DNA of 64,000 bases, taken from assembly GCA_014529385.2 (NCBI GenBank), contig CM043960.1, positions 24,178,396 to 24,242,395 on the forward strand. Direction: 5' to 3'. This document shows positions 1-9,875 of the stretch, piece by piece (position 1 is the stretch's first letter; each line of letters begins with the position of its first letter). A program made the translations under genes and the position numbers. The notes beneath the pieces are model-generated. The model saw only the letters and a list, made by a program, of their open reading frames with translations, had not been told where the DNA came from and ran no database searches. Source of the DNA: Adiantum capillus-veneris. Taxonomy: Eukaryota > Streptophyta > Polypodiopsida > Polypodiales > Pteridaceae.

Positions 1-1072
1 TCTAGTTTAATTTATTTAAAAACGCTTAATAAAAGAACCAATAAGAATTAAGCTCTCTAGAAGACTATTTGACAGTCTCCCAAGGGGTCCAATGAGCATT
101 TAGCAACCCAATGGCTTTCTTGCGTCCTATTGGCCAGAAGACAAAGGGATCCAATGAGAGTTTACTTGCATTATTTAATTACCTAAAGCTCTCACAAAAG
201 GGGAAAGGGGGACACATGTCACAAGGCTATCACTTATGCTTCTCAATTATGATTGGCTAAGCTTGGAGAGGTCCAATGGGAAGCCAGCAAGAGGGTTTAG
301 CAAGAGGGGTCGACCAAGATGAAAGAGGGGACTGATTTTTAAAGGCATTATCACACACACACTCACACAATCTCATGTGTGAAGCAAGAAGACTCTCTCT
401 CTCCTTCTCAAGCTTTAATGGAGAGCTCATCTTCTACTCCAAGCTTGTGAGAAGGGAGGCCTACACCAACAACTCTTGGCTTTGTGATGCTAATCCAACC
501 AAGATCCAAGCTTCAATGCATGCTCATCTCCCCTACCATGCTAATTACTAAGCTATGCTAAGCTTTTATGAGTGATTATGTGAGGAGATATACTTCTTTC
601 TCGTAAGACTACGCCTTCTTCCTCTCAATCTACTCTCATACCCCGCTAGCTCTCACCATCTTTGAAGGTGTGTGAGGTCTTGAGTCTGAGACCGTGAGGG
701 AATTGATGTTGTGTTTTATAAGTGTTTGCTTAGTGCTTGAAGTTTCCATCTTCATTGCACTAGCTAGTTATTGAAGGAACACAAAGTATTGTAGTGTAAA
801 GTTTCTCCCTTGATGGGGGAAACCTATAATACAAAGCCTTTTGGAGGGGGGACCGTCTCCATGTAAATCCGGTCCTCAACTATTGTCAATAAATTAATTT
901 CTCTCTTTTTTGAAGTATTGTTCATGCCTATCTAACTAGGTGTTATGCTTTTTGTTGCTCTCTCCATCCAAGCACTCTTGCTATGCTCATTAGGAATCTA
1001 TTCTAATGGAATTCTCACTATGTTTATGCTATTTTCCACTACACACAAGTTACTAGGTCATTAAATGCTACA
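1..1072 (+). mobile_element. 3' part of a chromovirus LTR (solo LTR or 3' LTR), cut by window edge
   Basis: The segment is the reverse complement of the LTRs at 41286-42873 and 48601-50217, clearly diverged. Shared blocks include the ATTGG/CCAAT-rich part, the TG microsatellite, the GAGAGCTCATC block and the terminal part ending ATTAAATGCTACA near 1072. The sequence after 1072 is not a tRNA-Met primer site, so this is a 3' LTR or a solo LTR, not a 5' LTR. Roughly the first third of the LTR lies outside the window. Orientation is forward, opposite to the full-length copy. Confidence 0.8.
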
Positions 1073-3010
1073 AGTTCTACAATGTTCATTGTTGCTTTTC
1101 CTTCCTTATCTAGGTTTTGAGGGAAATCCTCATACAAATGTTTAATTATGCATTCATCACAATGTCCACAATCACTCTTTTTCACTTGAGGAGTATTGGC
1201 TACCGCATAGGTTGGTCAATTGTGCAATCTCTAGTTAAAAGGTATCCTTGACACTTGAGACCAGGTCTTAGGATTTTTTGTTGTCTAGGTTGTTTTGCAG
1301 ATGGTCTCTAGGGATATCCTTTTGGTTTAGCCTCTCCTTGATTGGCTATGAACATTAGTGTCCCCTGGCTCAACGTAAACCACTCACTCAGAGATACACT
1401 CCCTATTCTTGACTAAGAATGACTAGAGGATGAAGCGATATTCTGATGTTCATATGACTTCATGATCGTTGATGATTAGTGATCACATGGATATTAGGTT
1501 TTGTAGCTTTCCTCCTCATAATACATATGTACTCGCAGTAGAGCATTCTCTTCCTAGTATTGATGTGGATACACATATCTCACCACTACCTTGGCACTGG
1601 TCGTTAATGGCCCAACGTTGGTCTCATTTTTTCAACTCCTAAGTTGAGGATTCATTGGTCCAAAATCATATCTTAGTAGTGGTGGTACTGGCCTATTCTA
1701 CTGATACCGAGGATTCACTAGTGAATTATGCCAATATTGTAGGTTAGGCTGATAAGGACTTTCCCTAACTTGACTCTATTGTAGTAACATTCCTCGGTGG
1801 CATGGTTAGTCCACTTATGCTCAATGGCACACTACTTCTAACAAGGATATTGATGTGGAAACATAGGACACTGATGTGTTGTCAAATGATCCCCTCCACA
1901 TGTCAAGCAATGTCTTAATGTTGGTATTCTTTAGTTCTAGAGTCTTAAGTCTGATACATTCTCTTCATAAGTTCAGCTACAAGATGATCCATATTCACTT
2001 GTTGTTGTATCGGTGTTTTCCTCACTGTATTTGCATCACTAATTGTAGCTTGTGGGTCATCTAAATCTATATCCATATCCTATGATACCTCTCCATGATC
2101 ATACAATTGTCTACTAATTAAGTAGGCAGCTTCTCTCGTGACCTCATTTAATGTCACACACTTCTCAAGTGTAGGTTCTTCTTGAGGTGCTTGTTCTTAA
2201 TCCTCTCAATGAACAACACTACCTATTGATCCTTTAGGGGTTTCTCTCATGGTGGCCATCTCTCAATATATTGCTTGAATCACAATGCAGCCTCTCGTAC
2301 TCTCTTTTTATCTTTTTGCATGAAAGAATGGATTTGTGAGACTGTATTGTGCTTAATCGCATGCATGGAAAACTCATCCACGAAGTCTTGCAATAGCACT
2401 TCTATGCTTCCATAGGATTCCTTTTCCAAGGGTTGGAATCAAGTAAGGGTTGTGCTTGACAGGGTTTATCCAAAACCTTGAAATTGGATGTGGAAATTTG
2501 TGGCATATTCAGCTCTCAATACTTGCTTGAATGATGTTGAATGTGCATGGGGATTCCCTGATCCATTGTACTTTGATGCCATGCATTTTGCAACTTGAGA
2601 CGGATGCGTGCACCTTGGCTCAATGACATATCTCCATCCCTTTTGAAGCTCTCAATACATGCTTGAATGATGTTTAATGTGCATGGGGTTCCATGATCCA
2701 TTGTACTTTGATGCCATGCATTTTGCAACTTGAGACGGATGCATGCACCTTGGCTCAACGACATATCTCATCCCTTTTGAAGCTCTCAATACTTGCTTTA
2801 ATGATGTTGAATGTGCATGGGGTTCCCTGATCCATTGTACTTTGATGCCATGCATTTTGCAACTTGAGATGGATGCATGCACCTTGGCTCAACGACATAT
2901 CTCATCCCTTTTGAAGCTCTTGAGAAAGCTTCCTCATAGGAGGTTCTACCATTATGGGTATATTTCTCGATACTCCTCTCGTAGTCACATCTTGCATTAC
3001 CCACTTAGTA
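1073..3010 (-). pseudogene. Ty3/gypsy-type gag relic with zinc-knuckle remnants
   Basis: Read on the reverse strand, several frames carry pieces of one retrotransposon gag. The order is a capsid-like core (KYNGSGNPHAHSTSFKQVL, then an FQPLEKES stretch) near 2400-2620, a basic linker, then zinc-knuckle-like motifs. One is CLTCGGDHLTTHQC near 1875-1920. A second has the form C-x2-E-x5-H-x4-C followed by YY near 1785-1835. A weak Cys/His cluster lies near 1160-1190. There are many stops and frame changes, so it is non-functional. The core matches the second relic at 4260-4900. The Cys-to-Glu knuckle matches the forward element near 53820. The CA core match is clear; the 3' limit is uncertain. 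Confidence 0.6.
2512..2915. repeat. Tandem repeat, about 134-136 bp x 3, inside the gag relic
   Basis: Three near-identical copies start with GCTCTCAAT at 2512, 2648 and 2782. A fourth start, at 2916, diverges at once. Each copy carries the gag segment around KYNGS on the reverse strand. The spacings (136, 134, 134) are not multiples of three, so the duplication itself breaks the gag frame and probably arose after the element died. Confidence 0.9.
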
Positions 3011-3084
3011 AGGTGTGGCATAGATGACCATGTAACAATCAAAAAGCCACCACTATCTGCCTTTTTTTTTTGGATGAGTATCCT

Positions 3085-3553
3085 CCACTTTGGTTATTCA
3101 TTAGGAAGAGAATGAGGTCTAGGAGGGCCTCTTTATTTGGCAGTTTAAGGAAGTCAAACCTTTAGTATTAAGAAAGTAATGAAAGGACAACTTTTGCATT
3201 CAAACAGGCAAACAACTAGTTTATTTGAATTCAAATTTTCCCACCAAAATGGAATTTAAAATCTAGTGGGTAAAACCATAACATGTAGCATATCTATGAA
3301 AAGAGCTCAATGCGTAGATTTGAGATCTATGATCTCCGTTCAAATGGGAGATCATATGTGGGAGTTGTGGAATGCCAAAAATCATTTAAAAAAATCACCT
3401 CTTTTTGTGGGAGAAAAGTGCATCCTTTGATCACTCTTACACATCTCTTACACACCCACCATTCTTGCAAACATGGCATACACCTATTTGTCAAAATGTT
3501 AATCATCCTTACACCAAATTGGTTATCAAATTGATACACTAAGCTCGTGGCTT
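3085..3553. mobile_element. MITE, CATTAGG family, one end truncated
   Basis: This is an inverted copy of the element at 14475-14941. The end near 3085 has the terminal sequence CATTAGGAAG followed by the GGTCTAGGAGGGCC block. The inner part matches through the motif that spells TTTGTCAAAATG, to about 3553, where the second terminal inverted repeat is lost. No coding sequence. Confidence 0.7.
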
Positions 3554-4259
3554 AATCCATTGCCTTCAGTGGAACTCTCCTAGAACTAGCTATCCCAGTT
3601 CCTTTCTTGTGAAGATCAAAATCCATTTTGTAGAATCTAGAAGACTCTAAAGTCATATCAGACATGTAGTCTCTTTGAGTAAGTCATATATGGTATGTTG
3701 TTGTTGAAATGTGAGTCTGAATTCTATTATCAAGGCAAATTTTCATTTTGTTGTGTCTTCTGTCTTTGTTGCCACTATTGGCCATGAAGATGGCATTTGA
3801 TGTGCCTGCCTTTATGGGAACTTAGCTGCTTTCAGTTGTTGACTTGATGATGGATTTGTCCTCAAGTTCCACTACAATGCTAGCCCTTTACAGTATTTTG
3901 TCAATTTTGAAGCACTGTGTGAGCTGTGAATAGCTCTCTTTGTGAATTTGTCATTGCTTGTTGTTGTAGGTCATTCTTTAACTTGCCATTGTTTGATGAA
4001 GCTTTGTTGTCACCCTTGAAGATAAGAGATGCTCTTGACAAGCATGTGGAGACCTACATCTATTGTTCTAATTCATTGATGAATGATTTGAATAGCCATT
4101 TTCTTATTGCTTATGTAGAATAAATATATACAAAAAGATAGTATTGAGTGTTTCTAGGTTAGGGCATGAAACATGGATGACCAAAGGAAAACACCCTGTG
4201 GGAAAAAACTGCCTTTGGTATACACTCTTATTAGAGTTGACAACCACTTTGATCAATGC
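3554..4259. other. Unassigned, probably decayed retroelement
   Basis: No open frame of convincing length and no recognised domain. It lies between a MITE and a gag relic and is probably a decayed part of the same element. A short forward ORF near 3926-4123 has no family resemblance that I can see. Confidence 0.4.
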
Positions 4260-4900
4260 TCAGTACTCAGTAGAAGTTCAAAATTCTTTCTTTTTTATTA
4301 TCTCTTTGGAGATGAGGCACTACTAGTTTCATTTCTGTATCATTGCACGCCTCGCCGTAGGCCTTACAATTGTCAACTAGATATAGAGCTTCTCTAGTGA
4401 CTTGCTTAAACGTTGTGCATACTTTTAGATGTAGGTCTTTTTTTAGAGTCTTGCTCCTTAAGCACTCTATGAAGAGAATTGATAATCTCTCATCTTGTGG
4501 TATCTCCCTCACAGGACACCTCTCTCTATGTATTGTTTGAAGCAAAGCAAAGCTTTCTTCACCTTCTCATTTGCTTTTTGCTTGAAAACATAGATATGTG
4601 ACATTGTGTTGTGCTTGATTCCCCTTTTCAAGAACTTCCTCTACAAATTCTTGCAAGATTTTTGCTATGTTGGGAAAATCATATTTGTTTAGTGGTTGGA
4701 ACCAATTCAAAGCTGGTCCTTCCAATGTCAACCCAAATCCCTCGTACTGGGTGTGAAAATCCGCAATCTGCTCAGCTCTCAAAACTTTTTTGAAGAGTGA
4801 AACATGAGCATATGGATCCCTTGATCCATTGTACTTTGTCTTCACACATTGGGCCATTTGAAATGGTCTCATTTCTTTTAGTCATTCACCAATATAACCA
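4260..4900 (-). pseudogene. Second gag relic of the same Ty3-type family
   Basis: Reverse-strand frames read KYNGSRDPYAHVSLFKKVL, then a GFGLTLEGPALNWFQPL stretch, then FVEEVLEKG near 4567-4872. The homology continues in another frame at 4267-4545 (ECLRSKTLKKDLHLKVCTTF). The first relic reads KNKHLKKNLHLRSVTH at the equivalent place. The ALNWFQ core is typical of retrotransposon capsid (gag) domains. It has a stop and frame change near 4560 and no protease or pol after it. Confidence 0.6.
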
Positions 4901-5577
4901 ATTTTTGGGGTCTCCTGCAAAGATGTCTCTTGCTCTCTCTTCTCGTCTTGGAGAAATCCTAGTGGAATCCTCTCTGATATATGCTCTAGCATCATCTTGG
5001 ATCAAAAGTATGTAGAGATTGGAGAAACCTTGTATGTATATCTGTCTAGGTCAACTGGGTAGACAATAATACTCTTGTACATACTTTCCTACCATGAATA
5101 CTTGCACTCTATGGGTGTGTTGTGATTTGTCAACTCTCAAGCATTGGATTCTACACACTTGTAAAATGTATATGGATCTCCATTTGTGAGCCTATACAAT
5201 CCCTCATGAGCATAATACATCAAAACTCTCATGGTTTTGTTGGTTTTGATGAATCTCTCATTCAGTTTGATTAGCAAATGCCTCTTCTCTAGGTATTCTC
5301 TCAATCCCATTGTTGAAGGTATTACAGTATTTCTTGTAATTTGCATGTCTTTGAGTTGAGTAGAAAAACCTAGTGATGGATGATTTGTCATTATTGAGGC
5401 TCACTCAAAACTCTCAAGACACTCTGTGACAAGCCTAACTGGGCTTAGTGCAACTTATCCCTTTTGTCGTTGGTCAGGTCTCTCACAAGTCAAGACTTTT
5501 TGACTCTTTTGTCCCACCATTTCAGTCCACATGGCTTCCACCCATTTTCCCCTTTCATAATCTCATTTTTAATCCCA
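4901..5577. other. Unassigned; one 84-aa reverse ORF
   Basis: The reverse strand has an 84-aa open frame at 5137-5391 (includes MYYAHEGLYRLTNGDPYTFY). It lies upstream of the gag relic in transcription order, so it could be leader or gag N-terminal sequence, but I do not recognise it. Nothing else is supported. Confidence 0.3.
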
Positions 5578-5625
5578 TGGCAAATAAAGAGGCCCCCTTT
5601 GACCCCATTACCTTCCTAATGATGG
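5578..5625. mobile_element. Terminal fragment of a CATTAGG-family MITE
   Basis: The sequence AAATAAAGAGGCCC then GACCCCATT and CTTCCTAATG matches one terminal inverted repeat of the 14475-14941 element. The rest of that element is not recognisable upstream. Confidence 0.5.
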
Positions 5626-6060
5626 GCACATATACAAAGTTATATATATACACTTATAATTAAATACATAGACTTGGATCATACTATTAGACCTAAAAAG
5701 GGGCTAGTAGTGCCAATAGTCTAGTGGCACCTCTGTAGATATCATAAATACAATTTCAATTGTGGTAAAACCAAGTGTAGGTTATGATAATCCATACATG
5801 AGTGGATCAAGGACCGGAATGCCTCAATTAAAAAGGGACTATACCCAAGAGAAAGGGTGGTTCAACTATCAGATGCTATACTCTCTCACTTAGTGCTTAC
5901 ATACATGCATATATATACACACTCACATTCATTATGTATATACATGCATACATATCTACACACTCACATATGGATTAACTATACATAAGTATATACATCA
6001 AAAGTAGTACTAAACACCTCTATTTACACTCTTTCTTTTTGTCTCTATAATCACACCAAT
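5626..6060. other. AT-rich non-coding stretch
   Basis: AT-rich sequence with TATATA and ACATACA runs. No gene, domain or named repeat is visible. Confidence 0.5.
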
Positions 6061-6950
6061 ATCTCTTTTCCTCTCTCCACTCTCTCTTTCTGTCTCTACA
6101 CGTAATCTTTACCTAATCTACATGCCCCTCCCTCTCTACCTACCTTAGGTAGGTAGAGAGGGAGGTAGATAAAGAGGACTTATATAGAAAGAGAGAGAGA
6201 GAGAGAGAGAGAGGGTTAATAGCAGTGTATTAGGTAAGGTAGGTAGAGAGGGAGGTAGATAGAGAGGATGTAGAGAGAGAGAGAGAGATACGGGTAATAG
6301 AAGTGTATTAGGTAGAGATTTGGTGTAGAGAGAGAGACTTAGATAGATGGAAAAGAGATGTCTCTTTTTGTCTCTATACCTAATCTACATGTCCCTATCT
6401 CTCTACCTAAGGTAGGTAAAGAGGGCCTAGAGAGGGAGTTAGATAGAGAGGGTGTAGAGAGAGAGAGAGGGTAAATAAAAGCAGACTAGGTAGATATTTG
6501 GTGTAGAGAGAGAGGTAGATAGATAAATTAAAATCTATCTACCTCTCTCTACACCTAATTTAGACCTGATCTACACACCTCTTCTTCTCTACATAATCAA
6601 GGTAGATATAGAGGTCATAAGAAATAGAGGTATAGCTTAGGTGTAAAAAGAGAGGTAAATAGATTTTCATCCATCTATCTACCTCTCTCTCTACACATAA
6701 TCTACACACCTCTACTTCTCTATCTAATCTACACCTCTATAGACCTCTACTTTTCTACCTAATCAAGGTAGATGGAGAGGTAGAATAGGCGTAGATTAGG
6801 TAGAGAGAGAGAGAGAGATGTAGATGTATTTTTATCCATCTATCTACCCCTCTCTCTACACCTAATCTACATATATCTACTTCTCTCCCTAATCAAGGTA
6901 GATAGAGAGGGTGTAGAAAGAGAGGTAGAATATATGTAGATTAGGTGTAT
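6061..6950. repeat. Palindromic purine/pyrimidine minisatellite region
   Basis: Blocks of the GGTAGATAGAGAGG type alternate with their reverse complement (CTCTCTACCTAATC type) many times. The best hairpin has 18-nt perfect arms at 6127-6144 and 6148-6165 with a 3-nt TTA loop. A (GA)n run lies near 6189-6213. The whole region can fold on itself, and no coding sequence is evident. Confidence 0.85.
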
Positions 6951-6971
6951 ACACACTCACTCTCTCCTCAT

Positions 6972-6978
<7 letters not shown>

Positions 6979-7010
<32 letters not shown>
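6979..7010. repeat. (CA)n microsatellite
   Basis: About 15-16 CA dinucleotides followed by TATATATG. Confidence 0.95.
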
Positions 7011-7017
<7 letters not shown>

Positions 7018-7019
7018 GT

Positions 7020-7481
7020 ATGATAGAGTGTAGAATCCTCTCCTCCCACTACGTGGCCTCTATCCAAATATGCTTTGTTTCATCTTCTACTTGCTTCTTC
7101 AGTAAGGCTTCCTCGTCCGCAATCAAGCTTTTTGTTGGAGCGGAGGGACCGGCTTCCTCTTGAGGGATCACAAGCTCAGGGAGACTTCCTTCTGGAGTTT
7201 TGTTCTTTAAAATTTATAAACTGTAGAGCATCAGTATCTTACATTTCCATTTCTACTTGATCTTCTCCTTATGTGGAGGCTTGATATCTAGCAACCTCAT
7301 GAGCTTTGCTAATCTCCTTTTGAGAGTTCTCTACATTGCATCAGCTCCAGCTTTACTTAAATCTCAAGCTCTTTAATCCGTTTCTTGAGATCTTTGTAAG
7401 CCTCATTCGTGCTTTGCAATGTAGCCATGGTCTAAGTTGGTTGAGTGACAGATTTTGCTCTTGGAAACAGGACTCTGACTA
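7020..7481 (-). pseudogene. Coiled-coil coding relic, part interrupted by an LTR element
   Basis: Read in reverse, a frame containing MATLQSTNEAYKDLKKRIKE and then Leu/Glu/Lys-rich sequence suggests a coiled coil. Stops and frame changes follow. It directly adjoins the left target site duplication of the LTR element, and similar reverse-strand helical sequence resumes on the other side (12083-12600). I infer that one decaying gene was split by the insertion. The family is not recognised. Confidence 0.35.
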
Positions 7482-7486
7482 GGCCA
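7482..7486. repeat. Left target site duplication GGCCA
   Basis: GGCCA immediately precedes the 5' TGTTAACC of the left LTR. The same five bases immediately follow the right LTR at 12078-12082. Confidence 0.8.
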
Positions 7487-7901
7487 TGTTAACCCTCACG
7501 GCACACGGACACCCTATGATCTATAAACGTTGTATTATTTATTTAAGTAGAGTCAGGTACCGGGCTTGTCGGTCCAATAGGGAAAGGTAGAGTGATCGCC
7601 GATGAGAGGCGCACTTTAACTTGGACATTCAAGGGATTAGTTGGTTAAGCATGGGCGCCCAAGTGTGAATGGGGTGAGCTCCTATAAAAGCCAACTAAAC
7701 CTAATTTTTACTCATTCTCTCATTTGTGCAATTGAAGAGTGCTCTTGCTCCATCTCCATCTTCTTCTTCTTCACCTCCTTGTGTGTGTGTGTGTGAGAGA
7801 GAGAGAGAGGGAGAGTGTGTGTGCGATCGAGCATTACGAAGGCACGACGGCGGCGAAGCGGTTGAGCGCGGCACGACTGCAGCTTCTTCTTCATCGCGGC
7901 A
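7487..7901 (+). repeat. 5' LTR, conserved part
   Basis: Almost identical to 11502-11917, with a 2-bp difference in the GT microsatellite. After CATCGCGGC the two copies diverge completely: the left copy runs into a CCCAAG hexamer array, while the right copy continues about 160 bp to its CA end. The 3' part of this LTR, and probably the primer site, were replaced or deleted. Confidence 0.8.
7683..7690 (+). promoter_or_regulatory. TATA box of the 5' LTR
   Basis: TATAAAAG in the LTR, about 200 bp from its start. It is conserved in the right LTR at 11698-11705. A GT/GA microsatellite lies about 100 bp downstream. Confidence 0.65.
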
Positions 7902-7925
7902 CGACTGAGGCCTCGGGATCATTTT

Positions 7926-7968
7926 CCCAAGCCCAAGCCCAAGCCCAAGCCCAAGCCCAGGCCCAGGC
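7926..7968. repeat. CCCAAG hexanucleotide array
   Basis: About six copies of CCCAAG/CCCAGG directly after the point where the left LTR diverges from the right LTR. Confidence 0.85.
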
Positions 7969-8351
7969 CTCAGTCCTCAGTCTTATGATATATACTAGAC
8001 TCACTCTTATATATATACCCTACTCCCTCAAGAGAGAATGAGAGCATGTGGGACAAGTCCTCCACTCTCCTCCTTTCTCTTCCCACTTGCACCCTTAGAC
8101 TTTCTAGTTTGGGCCTAGTTCCCTACTGGAAATTGACAGTTTTAGGGATTCCGAGGACATAGAGTGACCAAACGGAGGGCTGTAAAGCACGGCACGACCC
8201 TCTGACCGATACGCTCGTTTTGAGCTATCACACGGCCCATTCCACGACACGCTCTAAAAAATCTAGCAAAAAAACAAACAAAAAACACGCTAAAAACTAG
8301 TCACAAGGCCTCCTAGAGCAGCTTTTTGACACCTTAGGGTATCAAAAGCAC

Positions 8352-9875
8352 ATGCACTTACGCTCTGGGCGGGTGCTAGAACACGAGCATATTGAGGGTG
8401 CCTCTGTTCATACGGACACCCATTACCCATCCACGATAAGCTCTAGACCCTCAGCGGGGACACAAGGTAGCACCACCCAAGACCCTAAAATAGCCGCTAG
8501 TGATTCCTCCTCCGACTCAGAAATCATGGAAGCATACCCTACCCAAAACACTGAGAGAGAAGGCCATGCACCTCCCGAAGCTCCACAGCCTAGTACTAGT
8601 ATGTTTAGCCATTTCATGGAAACATTAGGTAGAGCTACTCGCTCGGAACCTGATGCAAATGAAGCACACGAAGAGGATGGGTTGGACTCTGACACACCTC
8701 TACGATACCCCATTGAGTTAAATAGTGCCTATGGAAAAGTGCTATATAACGCCTTATTGGACACGGGTGCTAAATACAATCTGCTATCCTATGGGGTGTG
8801 GTGTCAGTTAGGGAAGCCACCTCTATCTGAGAGTATTATCCAAGTCAAGGGTGTCAACAAGAAAAAAACTGCGGTTTTTGGAATCTGGCACACTTCTGTC
8901 AGTTATGACAATGGGGTGGTAGCTCAAGACTTTTTGGTCATGCCTACTGGAACTATGGAGGGTAATATAAACCTAGGCCGCACGTGGATGATAGCCACCA
9001 AATGCACTATTGATTGGGGGACTGGGGGTGTTACAACGCAAAAACCAACTCTTAGCCCTACCACTCAAGCCATAGTCCCTGAGATATTGCCCAAGGAAAT
9101 AAAACCCAAGACATTGCATGTCCAGGAGGTTGAACCATACGTCCCCATAGCCCAACTCTCTAGAGCTTCAACTAATGTAGTTGAAAGAAAGCTTGAGACA
9201 CACAAGAACCATCCTAATATAACAGAGAAAACATACAAGTGGGTCCCTAAAACCTCTGTAGTGAGCATGGTTGATGCAAAAAAACGGAAACCTAGTAAGA
9301 AATGTACCACTCGCTCCAAGAAAAGTAAGAAAATGTTGCGATGGATCCCTAAACGACTATTGGAAGCCCAAGGCTACTATCAAGGAAATGATCAAATCTG
9401 GGTGCCAAAACGTAGATTGTGCTCTTACCTATCACCTGACCCAAGTGAGCCCAATCCCGTATCTCCAAAACGAATCAATGATCGTGAAAAGAAAAAAATC
9501 ACAGAATGCTACACACCTGCTCCCGAGCTAGTTTGGGTACCAAAGAAAGAACGATTTGTTCCACCTAGCTCAGGAAGGGGGGAGTCCCATGAAGATTCTA
9601 GCTCCTCATGTAATACATCCATAGAGGTAAAAGATTCTACACAGCCTCCATCTATAGTAGTGGACCTCCATGAAGCTACAAAAGAATCCACACCTCCGAG
9701 TGTTCAAGAATCACCTAATGAACCACTTCAAGTTCGATCCTGGGAGAGTACCTTACCACCGTTGCAACTTGACAAGGCACGTAGGGTAGTAGAAAACTAC
9801 TGGCAAAAATCCTCACCTATTACCAACTGGAACAATTGGTTTCAAAGGGTGACAAGCTCATTTCAAACGGTATGA
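8352..9875 (+). CDS. 507-aa retroelement protein with retropepsin-like domain and WVPK repeats
   Basis: An intact ORF, the longest in the window, starts at the first ATG of the frame (MHLRSGRVLEHE). Residues 1-115 are Ser/Pro/acidic and look disordered. Residues about 118-222 resemble a retroviral-type aspartic protease: ALLDTGAKYNLLS holds the DTG active site at 137-139, and LGRTWM (208-213) fits the C-terminal flap/dimer end. Residues about 240-507 are basic and Pro/Ser-rich, with W-[VI]-P-K four times (297, 331, 350, 395). There is no capsid homology that I recognise, no CCHC knuckle and no pol. A function as gag-like or protease-bearing structural protein of a non-autonomous element is inference. 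A domesticated protease is less likely because of the flanking LTRs. Confidence 0.7.
   Translation: MHLRSGRVLEHEHIEGASVHTDTHYPSTISSRPSAGTQGSTTQDPKIAASDSSSDSEIMEAYPTQNTEREGHAPPEAPQPSTSMFSHFMETLGRATRSEPDANEAHEEDGLDSDTPLRYPIELNSAYGKVLYNALLDTGAKYNLLSYGVWCQLGKPPLSESIIQVKGVNKKKTAVFGIWHTSVSYDNGVVAQDFLVMPTGTMEGNINLGRTWMIATKCTIDWGTGGVTTQKPTLSPTTQAIVPEILPKEIKPKTLHVQEVEPYVPIAQLSRASTNVVERKLETHKNHPNITEKTYKWVPKTSVVSMVDAKKRKPSKKCTTRSKKSKKMLRWIPKRLLEAQGYYQGNDQIWVPKRRLCSYLSPDPSEPNPVSPKRINDREKKKITECYTPAPELVWVPKKERFVPPSSGRGESHEDSSSSCNTSIEVKDSTQPPSIVVDLHEATKESTPPSVQESPNEPLQVRSWESTLPPLQLDKARRVVENYWQKSSPITNWNNWFQRVTSSFQTV

Noticed and set aside
7487-7905. Ending the left LTR at the CA near 7901 and the right LTR at its counterpart
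   Set aside because: That boundary gives no target duplication and no CA on the right copy. The end at 12077 gives CA plus a perfect 5-bp duplication.
8423-8713. Reverse ORFs over the 507-aa gene
   Set aside because: Shadows of the forward ORF.
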